Shown here: positions 52,926 to 62,868 of the stretch, one piece after another
Numbering within the stretch: position 1 is the stretch's first letter
Layout: each line of letters opens with the position of its first letter
Source: Amaranthus tricolor
Taxonomy: Eukaryota > Streptophyta > Magnoliopsida > Caryophyllales > Amaranthaceae
Assembly: GCF_026212465.1 (NCBI RefSeq)
Contig: NC_080062.1
Coordinates: 12,206,643 to 12,270,642 of the forward strand
Reading direction: 5' to 3'
Length of the DNA: 64,000 nt
Made by a program: the position numbers and the translations under genes
Notes under the pieces: model-generated
Database searches by the model: none
What the model saw: only the letters and a program-made list of their open reading frames with translations
What the model was told of the DNA's origin: nothing

Positions 52926-54621
52926 TTGGTATTATAATATTCTATTTGGTATATATTATATTGTTGAAGTGGTTAAAATTTAAAATCATAGTCATATGCT
53001 AGAAATTACGTGTTAAGATGCGTTCTTATGCGTTTTTAAGCGTTTTTGTCACTTTTGCGCATAAATTAGCTCTAAGTTAGTTTGTTTTGCACGAAACTTT
53101 GCACACAACACTATTTGGTGTATAGTTTGTGTTGAAGTGGTTAGAATTGAAAATGATAGTCATATGCTAGAAATTACGTGTTAAGTTGCGATTTTATGCG
53201 TTTTTAAACGTTTTTGGGATTGTTGCGCATAAAGTAGCTAAAACTTGGTTTGTTTTGAACGAAACTTGGCACACAACACTATTTGGTGTATATTATTGTG
53301 TTGGAGTGGTTAGAATTTAAAATCATAGACATATGCTAGATATTACTAGTTAAGTTGCGATTTTATGCGTTTTCAAGTGTTTTTGGCACTTTTGCGCATA
53401 AAAGTAGCTCAAACTTGGTTTGTTTTGCTCGAAACTTTGCACACAACACTATTTGGTATATAGTTTGTGTTGAAGTGGTTAGAATTGAAAATGATAGTCA
53501 TATGCTAGAAATTACGTGTTAAGTTGCGATTTTATGCGTTTTTAAACGTTTTTGGGATTGTTGCGCATAAAGTAGCTAAAACTTGGTTTGTTTTGAACGA
53601 AACTTGGCACACAACACTATTTGGTGTATATTATTGTGTTGAAGTGGTTAGAATTTAAAATCATAGACATATGCTAGAAATTACGTGTTAAGTTGCGATT
53701 TTATGCGTTTTCAAGTGTTTTTGGCACTTTTGCGCATAAAAGTAGCTCCAACTTGGTTTGTTTTGCTCGAAACTTGGTACACAACACTATTTGTTATATA
53801 TTATTGTGTTGAAGTGTTTAGAGTTTAAAATCATAGTCATATGTTAGAAATTACGTGTAAGGTTGTGAGTTTATGCGTTTTTATGCGTTTTTTTGCACTT
53901 TTACGCATAAAGTATAAACTTGGTTTTTTTTGCACGGAATATGGCACACAACACTATTTGGTATATATTATTCTGTTCAAGTGGTTTGAATTGGAAATCA
54001 TACTCATATGCTAGAAATTACATGTGAAGTTGGGATTTATTGCGTTTTTAAGCGTTTTTGGCACTTTTATACATAAAGTAGCTCAAACTTGGTTTCTTTT
54101 GCTCGAAACTTTGCACACAACACTATTTGGTATATATTATTGTGTTGAAGTGGTTAGAACTAAAAATCATAGTCATATGCTAGAAATTACGTAAAGTTGC
54201 GATTTTATGCGTTTTTAAACGTTTTTGGCACTTTTGCGCATAAAGTAGCTCAAACTTGGTTTGTTTTGCACGAAACGTGGCATACAACACTATATGGTAT
54301 ATATTATTGTGTTTAAGTGGTTAGAATTGAAAATCATAGTCATATGCTAGAAATTACGTGTTAAGTTTTAATTTTATGTGTTTTTAAGCGTTTTTGGCAC
54401 TTTTGAGCATAAAGTAACTTAGTTTGTAGTGCACTAAACTTGGCACACAACACTATTTGGTATATATTATTGTGTTGAAGTGGTTAGAAATGAAATATTC
54501 ATATGCTAAAAATTGCGTGTTAAGTTGTGATTTTATGCGTTGTTAAGCGTTTTTGGCACTTTTGCGCATAAGGTAGCTCAAACTTGGTTTGTTTTGCACG
54601 AAACTTGGTACACAACACTCT
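52926..54621 (-). repeat. Right HOR copy R18, composite ten-mer, 1,696 bp
   Basis: The length looks normal but the order is m1, m2, m3, m4, m3, m4/m6 fusion, m7, m8, m9, m10. The second m3 is at ~53,550-53,700 (GAACGAAACTTGG, CATAGACATATG), where m5 is expected. The m4/m6 fusion near 53,770 matches that of R17. Confidence 0.87.
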
Positions 54622-56318
54622 TTGGTATTATAATATTCTATTTGGTATATATTATATTGTTGAAGTGGTTAAAATTTAAAATCATAGTCATATGCTAGAA
54701 ATTACGTGTTAAGATGCGTTCTTATGCGTTTTTAAGCGTTTTTGTCACTTTTGCGCATAAATTAGCTCTAAGTTAGTTTGTTTTGCACCAAACTTTGCAC
54801 ACAACACTATTTGGTGTATAGTTTGTGTTGAAGTGGTTAGAATTGAAAATGATAGTCATATGCTAGAAATTACGTGTTAAGTTGCGATTTTATGCGTTTT
54901 TAAACGTTTTTGGGATTGTTGCGCATAAAGTAGCTAAAACTTGGTTTGTTTTGAACGAAACTTGGCACACAACACTATTTGGTGTATATTGTTGTGTTGA
55001 AGTGGTTAGAATTTAAAATCATAGACATATGCTAGAAATTACGTGTTAAGTTGCGATTTTATGCGTTTTCAAGTGTTTTTGGCACTTTTGCGCATAAAAG
55101 TAGCTCAAACTTGGTTTGTTTTGCTCGAAACTTGGCACACAACACTATTTGGTATATAGTTTGTGTTGAAGTGGTTAGAATTGAAAATGATAGTCATATG
55201 CTAGAAATTACGTGTTAAGTTGCGATTTTATGCGTTTTTAAACGTTTTTGGGATTGTTGCGCATAAAGTAGCTAAAACTTGGTTTGTTTTGAACGAAACA
55301 TGGCACACAATACTATTTGGTATATATTATTGTGTTGAAGTGGTTAGAATTTAAAATCATAGTAATATGCTAAAAATTACGTGTTAAGTTGCGATTTTTT
55401 GCGTTTTTAAGCGTTTTTGGCACTTTTGCGCATAAAGTAGCTCAAACTTGGTTTGTTTTGCACGAAACTTGGTACACAACACTATTTGTTATATATTATT
55501 GTGTTGAAGTGTTTAGAGTTTAAAATCATAGTTATATGTTAGAAATTACGTGTAAAGTTGTGAGTTTATGCGTTTTTTATGCGTTTTTTTGCACTTTTAC
55601 GCATAAAGTATAAACTTGGTTTTTTTTTGCACGGAATATGGCACACAACACTATTTGGTATATATTATTCTGTTCAAGTGGTTAGAATTGGAAATCATAC
55701 TCATATGCTAGAAATTACATGTGAAGTTGGGATTTATTGCGTTTTTAAGCGTTTTTGGCACTTTTATACATAAAGTAGCTCAAACTTGGTTTCTTTTGCT
55801 CGAAACTTTGCACACAACACTATTTGGTATATATTATTGTGTTGAAGTGGTTAGAACTAAAAATCATAGTCATATGCTAGAAATTACGTAAAGTTGCGAT
55901 TTTATGCGTTTTTAAACGTTTTTGGCACTTTTGCGCATAAAGTAGCTCAAACTTGGTTTGTTTTGCACGAAACGTGGCATACAACACTATATGGTATATA
56001 TTATTGTGTTTAAGTGGTTAGAATTGAAAATCATAGTCATATGCTAGAAATTACGTGTTAAGTTTTGATTTTATGTGTTTTTAAGCGTTTTTGGCACTTT
56101 TCAGCATAAAGTAACTTAGTTTGTAGTGCACGAAACTTGGCACACAACACTATTTGGTATATATTATTGTGTTGAAGTGGTTAGAAATGAAATTTTCATA
56201 TGCTAAAAATTGCGTGTTAAGTTGTGATTTTATGCGTTGTTAAGCGTTTTTGGCACTTTTGCGCATAACGTAGCTCAAACTTGGTTTGTTTTGCACGAAA
56301 CTTGGTACACAACACTCT
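54622..56318 (-). repeat. Right HOR copy R19, ten-mer, 1,697 bp
   Basis: All ten monomers present. Private variants include GAAATTTTCATATG (~56,187) and GCATAACGTAGC (~56,266). TTTTCAGCATAAAG in m10 is shared with R10, R14, R21 and R23. Confidence 0.9.
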
Positions 56319-58012
56319 TTGGTATTATAATATTCTATTTGGTATATATTATATTGTTGAAGTGGTTAAAATTTAAAATCATAGTCATATGCTAGAAATT
56401 ACGTGTTAAGATGCGTTCTTATGCGTTTTTAAGCGTTTTTGTCACTTTTGCGCATAAATTAGCTCTAAGTTAGTTTGTTTTGCACGAAACTTTGCACACA
56501 ACACTATTTGGTATATAGTTTGTGTTGAAGTGGTTAGAATTGAAAATGATAGTCATATGCTAGAAATTACGTGTTAAGTTGCGATTTTATGCGTTTTTAA
56601 ACGTTTTTGGGATTGTTACGCATAAAGTAGCTAAAACTTGGTTTGTTTTGAACGAAACTTGGCACACAACACTATTTGGTGTATATTATTGTGTTGAAGT
56701 GGTTAGAATTTAAAATCATACACATATGCTAGAAATTACGTGTTAAGTTGCGATTTTATGCGTTTTCAAGTGTTTTTGGCACTTTTGCGCATAAAAGTAG
56801 CTCAAACTTTGTTTGTTTTGCTCGAAACTTGGCACACAACACTATTTGGTATATAGTTTGTGTTGAAGTGGTTAGAATTGAAAATGATAGTCATATGCTA
56901 GAAATTACGTGTTAAGTTGCGATTTTATGCGTTTTTAAACGTTTTTGGGATTGTTGCGCATAAAGTAGCTAAAACTTGGTTTGTTTTGAACGAAACATGG
57001 CACACAATACTATTTGGTATATATTATTGTGTTGAAGTGGTTAGAATTTAAAATCATAGTAATATGCTAAAAATTACGTGTTAAGTTGCGATTTTTTGCG
57101 TTTTTAAGCGTTTTTGGCACTTTTGCGCATAAAGTAGCTCAAACTTGGTTTGTTTTGCACGAAACTTGGTACACAACACTATTTGTTATATATTATTGTG
57201 TTGAAGTGTTTAGAGTTTAAAATCATAGTCATATGTTAGAAATTACGTGTAAAGTTGTGAGTTTATGCGTTTTTATGCGTTTTTTGCACTTTTACGCATA
57301 AAGTATAAACTTAGTTTTTTTTGCACGGAATATGGCACACAACACTATTTGGTATATATTATTCTGTTCAAGTGGTTAGAATTGGAAATCATACTCATAT
57401 GCTAGAAATTACATGTGAAGTGGGGATATATTGCGTTTTTAAGCGTTTTTGGCACTTTTATACATAAAGTAGCTCAAACTTGGTTTCTTTTGCTCGAAAC
57501 TTTGCAAACAACACTATTTGGTATATATTATTGTGTTGAAGTGGTTAGAACTAAAAATCATAGTCATATGCTAGAAATTACGTAAAGTTGCGATTTTATG
57601 CGTTTTTAAATGTTTTTGGCACTTTTGCGCATAAAGTAGCTCAAACTTGGTTTGTTTTGCACGAAACGTGGCATACAACACTATATGGTATATATTATTG
57701 TGTTTAAGTGGTTAGAATTGAAAATCATAGTCATATGCTAGAAATTACGTGTTAAGTTTTGATTTTATGTGTTTTTAAGCGTTTTTGGCACTTTTGAGCA
57801 TAAAGTAACTTAGTTTGTAGTGCACGAAACTTGGCACACAACACTATTTGGTATATATTATTGTGTTGAAGTGGTTAGAAATGAAATATTCATATGCTAA
57901 AAATTGCGTGTTAAGTTGTGATTTTATGCGTTGTTAAGCGTTTTTGGCACTTTTGCGCATAAGGTAGCTCAAACTTGGTTTGTTTTGCACGAAACTTGGT
58001 ACACAACACTCT
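56319..58012 (-). repeat. Right HOR copy R20, ten-mer, 1,694 bp
   Basis: All ten monomers present. Has GAAGTGGGGATATATTGCG (~57,418) and TTTTAAATGTTTTTGG (~57,604); both recur in R22 exactly 3,050 bp further on. Confidence 0.9.
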
Positions 58013-59368
58013 TTGGTATTATAATATTCTATTTGGTATATATTATATTGTTGAAGTGGTTAAAATTTAAAATCATAGTCATATGCTAGAAATTACGTGT
58101 TAAGATGCGTTCTTATGCGTTTTTAAGCGTTTTTGTCACTTTTGCGCATAAATTAGCTCTAAGTTAGTTTGTTTTGCACGAAACTTTGCACACAACACTA
58201 TTTGGTGTATAGTTTGTGTTGAAGTGGTTAGAATTTAAAATCATAGACATATGCTAGAAATTACGTGTTAAGTTGCGATTTTATGCGTTTTTAAACGTTT
58301 TTGGGATTGTTGCGCATAAAGTAGCTAAAACTTGGTTTGTTTTGAACGAAACATGGCACACAATACTATTTGGTATATATTATTGTGTTGAAGTGGTTAG
58401 AATTGAAAATCATAGTAATATGCTAAAAATTACGTGTTAAGTTGCGATTTTTTGCGTTTTTAAGCGTTTTTGGCACTTTTGCGCATAAAGTAGCTCAAAC
58501 TTGGTTTGTTTTGCACGAAACTTGGTACACAACACTATTTGTTATATATTATTGTGTTGAAGTGTTTAGAGTTTAAAATCATAGTCATATGTTAGAAATT
58601 ACGTGTAAAGTTGTGAGTTTATGCGTTTTTATGCGTTTTTTGCACTTTTACGCATAAAGTATAAACTTGGTTTTTTTTGCACGGAATATGGCACACAACA
58701 CTATTTGGTATATATTATTCTGTTCAAGTGGTTAGAATTGGAAATCATACTCATATGCTAGAAATTACATGTGAAGTTGGGATTTATTGCGTTTTTAAGC
58801 GTTTTTGGCACTTTTATACATAAAGTAGCTCAAACTTGGTTTCTTTTGCTCGAAACTTTGCACACAACACTATTTGGTATATATTATTGTGTTGAAGTGG
58901 TTAGAACTAAAAATCATAGTCATATGCTAGAAATTACGTAAAGTTGCGATTTTATGCGTTTTTAAACGTTTTTGGCACTTTTGCGCATAAAGTAGCTCAA
59001 ACTTGGTTTGTTTTGCACGAAACGTGGCATACAACACTATATGGTATATATTATTGTGTTTAAGTGGTTAGAATTGAAAATCATAGTCATATGCTAGAAA
59101 TTACGTGTTAAGTTTTGATTTTATGTGTTTTTAAGCGTTTTTGGCACTTTTCAGCATAAAGTAACTTAGTTTGTAGTGCACGAAACTTGGCACACAACAC
59201 TATTTGGTATATATTATTGTGTTGAAGTGGTTAGAAATGAAATATTCATATGCTAAAAATTGCGTGTTAAGTTGTGATTTTATGCGTTGTTAAGCGTTTT
59301 TGGCACTTTTGCGCATAAGGTAGCTCAAACTTGGTTTGTTTTGCACGAAACTTGGTACACAACACTCT
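58013..59368 (-). repeat. Right HOR copy R21, eight-mer class 8c, 1,356 bp
   Basis: Monomer m2 starts normally (GTGTATAGTTTGTG) but its second half is m3-like (TTTAAAATCATAGACATATG, ~58,234). The next monomer is m5 (GGGATTGTTGCGC, GAACGAAACATGG). This m2/m3 hybrid distinguishes it from class 8a. Confidence 0.88.
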
Positions 59369-61062
59369 TTGGTATTATAATATTCTATTTGGTATATATT
59401 ATATTGTTGAAGTGGTTAAAATTTAAAATCATAGTCATATGCTAGAAATTACGTGTTAAGATGCGTTCTTATGCGTTTTTAAGCGTTTTTGTCACTTTTG
59501 CGCATAAATTAGCTCTAAGTTAGTTTGTTTTGCACGAAACTTTGCACACAACACTATTTGGTATATAGTTTGTGTAGAAGTGGTTAGAATTGAACATGAT
59601 AGTCATATGCTAGAAATTACGTGTTAAGTTGCGATTTTATGCGTTTTTAAACGTTTTTGGGATTGTTGCGCATAAAGTAGCTAAAACTTGGTTTGTTTTG
59701 AACGAAACTTGGCACACAACACTATTTGGTGTATATTATTGTGTTGAAGTGGTTAGAATTTAAAATCATAGACATATGCTAGAAATTACGTGTTAAGTTG
59801 CGATTTTATGCGTTTTCAAGTGTTTTTGGCACTTTTGCGCATAAAAGTAGCTCAAACTTGGTTTGTTTTGCTCGAAACTTGGCACACAACACTATTTGGT
59901 ATATAGTTTGTGTTGAAGTGGTTAGAATTGAAAATGATAGTCATATGCTAGAAATTACGTGTTAAGTTGCGATTTTATGCGTTTTTAAACGTTTTTGGGA
60001 TTGTTGCGCATAAAGTAGCTAAAACTTGGTTTGTTTTGAACGAAACATGGCACACAATACTATTTGGTATATATTATTGTGTTGAAGTGGTTAGAATTGA
60101 AAATCATAGTAATATGCTAAAAATTACGTGTTAAGTTGCGATTTTTTGCGTTTTTAAGCGTTTTTGGCACTTTTGCGCATAAAGTAGCTCAAACTTGGTT
60201 TGTTTTGCACGAAACTTGGTACACAACACTATTTGTTATATATTATTGTGTTGAAGTGTTTAGAGTTTAAAATCATAGTCATATGTTAGAAATTACGTGT
60301 AAAGTTGTGAGTTTATGCGTTTTTATGCGTTTTTTGCACTTTTACACATAAAGTATAAACTTGGTTTTTTTTGCACGGAATATGGCACACAACACTATTT
60401 GGTATATATTATTCTGTTCAAGTGGTTAGAATTGGAAATCATACTCATATGCTAGAAATTACATGTGAAGTGGGGATATATTGCGTTTTTAAGCGTTTTT
60501 GGCACTTTTATACATAAAGTAGCTCAAACTTGGTTTCTTTTGCTCGAAACTTTGCAAACAACACTATTTGGTATATATTATTGTGTTGAAGTGGTTAGAA
60601 CTAAAAATCATAGTCATATGCTAGAAATTACGTAAAGTTGCGATTTTATGCGTTTTTAAATGTTTTTGGCACTTTTGCGCATAAAGTAGCTCAAACTTGG
60701 TTTGTTTTGCACGAAACGTGGCATACAACACTATATGGTATATATTATTGTGTTTAAGTGGTTAGAATTGAAAATCATAGTCATATGCTAGAAATTACGT
60801 GTTAAGTTTTGATTTTATGTGTTTTTAAGCGTTTTTGGCACTTTTGAGCATAAAGTAACTTAGTTTGTAGTGCACGAAACTTGGCACACAACACTATTTG
60901 GTATATATTATTGTGTTGAAGTGGTTAGAAATGAAATATTCATATGCTAAAAATTGCGTGTTAAGTTGTGATTTTATGCGTTGTTAAGCATTTTTGGCAC
61001 TTTTGCGCATAAGGTAGCTCAAACTTGGTTTGTTTTGCACGAAACTTGGTACACAACACTCT
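59369..61062 (-). repeat. Right HOR copy R22, ten-mer, 1,694 bp
   Basis: All ten monomers present. Private changes GTGTAGAAGTGG and GAACATGATAG in m2 (~59,570-59,600) recur in R24. TTTTACACATAAAG (~60,350) is private. Confidence 0.9.
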
Positions 61063-62418
61063 TTGGTATTATAATATTCTATTTGGTATATATTATATTG
61101 TTGAAGTGGTTAAAATTTAAAATCATAGTCATATGCTAGAAATTACGTGTTAAGATGCGTTCTTATGCGTTTTTAAGCGTTTTTGTCACTTTTGCGCATA
61201 AATTAGCTCTAAGTTAGTTTGTTTTGCACGAAACTTTGCACACAACACTATTTGGTGTATAGTTTGTGTTGAAGTGGTTAGAATTTAAAATCATAGACAT
61301 ATGCTAGAAATTACGTGTTAAGTTGCGATTTTATCCGTTTTTAAACGTTTTTGGGATTGTTGCGCATAAAGTAGCTAAAACTTGGTTTGTTTTGAACGAA
61401 ACATGGCACACAATACTATTTGGTATATATTATTGTGTTGAAGTGGTTAGAATTGAAAATCATAGTAATATGCTAAAAATTACGTGTTAAGTTGCGATTT
61501 TTTGCGTTTTTAAGCGTTTTTGGCACTTTTGCGCATAAAGTAGCTCAAACTTGGTTTGTTTTGCACGAAACTTGGTACACAACACTATTTGTTATATATT
61601 ATTGTGTTGAAGTGTTTAGAGTTTAAAATCATAGTCATATGTTAGAAATTACGTGTAAAGTTGTGAGTTTATGCGTTTTTATGCGTTTTTTGCACTTTTA
61701 CGCATAAAGTATAAACTTGGTTTTTTTTGCACGGAATATGGCACACAACACTATTTGGTATATATTATTCTGTTCAAGTGGTTAGAATTGGAAATCATAC
61801 TCATATGCTAGAAATTACATGTGAAGTTGGGATTTATTGCGTTTTTAAGCGTTTTTGGCACTTTTATACATAAAGTAGCTCAAACTTGGTTTCTTTTGCT
61901 CGAAACTTTGCACACAACACTATTTGGTATATATTATTGTGTTGAAGTGGTTAGAACTAAAAATCATAGTCATATGCTAGAAATTACGTAAAGTTGCGAT
62001 TTTATGCGTTTTTAAACGTTTTTGGCACTTTTGCGCATAAAGTAGCTCAAACTTGGTTTGTTTTGCACGAAACGTGGCATACAACACTATATGGTATATA
62101 TTATTGTGTTTAAGTGGTTAGAATTGAAAATCATAGTCATATGCTAGAAATTACGTGTTAAGTTTTGATTTTATGTGTTTTTAAGCGTTTTTGGCACTTT
62201 TCAGCATAAAGTAACTTAGTTTGTAGTGCACGAAACTTGGCACACAACACTATTTGGTATATATTATTGTGTTGAAGTGGTTAGAAATGAAATATTCATA
62301 TGCTAAAAATTGCGTGTTAAGTTGTGATTTTATGCGTTGTTAAGCGTTTTTGGCACTTTTGCGCATAAGGTAGCTCAAACTTGGTTTGTTTTGCACGAAA
62401 CTTGGTACACAACACTCT
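61063..62418 (-). repeat. Right HOR copy R23, eight-mer class 8c, 1,356 bp
   Basis: Same m2/m3 hybrid as R21, 3,050 bp away. Private TTTATCCGTTTTT at ~61,330. Confidence 0.88.
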
Positions 62419-62867
62419 TTGGTATTATAATATTCTATTTGGTATATATTATATTGTTGAAGTGGTTAAAATTTAAAATCATAGTCATATGCTAGAAATT
62501 ACGTGTTAAGATGCGTTCTTATGCGTTTTTAAGCGTTTTTGTCACTTTTGCGCATAAATTAGCTCTAAGTTAGTTTGTTTTGCACTAAACTTTGCACACA
62601 ACACTATTTGGTATATAGTTTGTGTAGAAGTGGTTAGAATTGAACATGATAGTCATATGCTAGAAATTACGTGTTAAGTTGCGATTTTATGCGTTTTTAA
62701 ACGTTTTTGGGATTGTTGCGCATAAAGTAGCTAAAACTTGGTTTGTTTTGAACGAAACTTGGCACACAACACTATTTGGTGTATATTATTGTGTTGAAGT
62801 GGTTAGAATTTAAAATCATAGACATATGCTAGAAATTACGTGTTAAGTTGCGATTTTATGCGTTTTC
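62419..62867 (-). repeat. Right HOR copy R24, truncated by the viral junction
   Basis: Contains the rest of m1, m2 and m3, then stops after GCGTTTTC. In other units this is followed by AAGTGTTTTTGGC, the start of m4. Carries the GTGTAGAAG and GAACATGATAG variants of R22. Confidence 0.92.
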
Positions 62868-62868
62868 T
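62867..62868. other. Satellite / endogenous pararetrovirus junction
   Basis: Satellite text TTATGCGTTTTC matches every intact unit up to 62,867. From 62,868 the sequence (TTGAATCACG) is unrelated to the satellite and encodes viral protein in an open frame. No target-site duplication can be tested because the other end is outside the window. The viral segment begins inside a gene, so the junction is not a canonical terminus. Caulimovirids have no integrase, and endogenous copies usually arise by illegitimate recombination (established knowledge). Confidence 0.9.

Larger units (their letters stand above)
24197..62867 (-). repeat. Right satellite array, same monomer family, reverse orientation
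   Basis: The sequence reads as the reverse complement of the left monomer: GCGCATAAAGTAGCTC, CAAACTTGGTTTG, GCACGAAACTTGGCACAC, TTTGGTATATATTATTGTG, GTCATATGC and AATTACGTG follow in order. Twenty-three full higher-order units and two partial ones are present, 38.7 kb without interruption. The monomer variants differ from left monomers a-j, so this is a distinct HOR lineage of the same family. Uniformity is high: most units are 1,689-1,702 bp. Five units are ~1,357 bp. The array stops abruptly at the viral junction. Confidence 0.97.

Noticed and set aside
24197..62867. CRISPR-like array
   Set aside because: The repeats are contiguous ~169-bp monomers with no unique spacers, and the context is eukaryotic satellite.
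1..62867. CENP-B box
   Set aside because: I saw nothing resembling the motif's CGGG end in the monomers; the closest left-array text, ATTCGATAAAGTGG in monomer f, lacks the required pattern.
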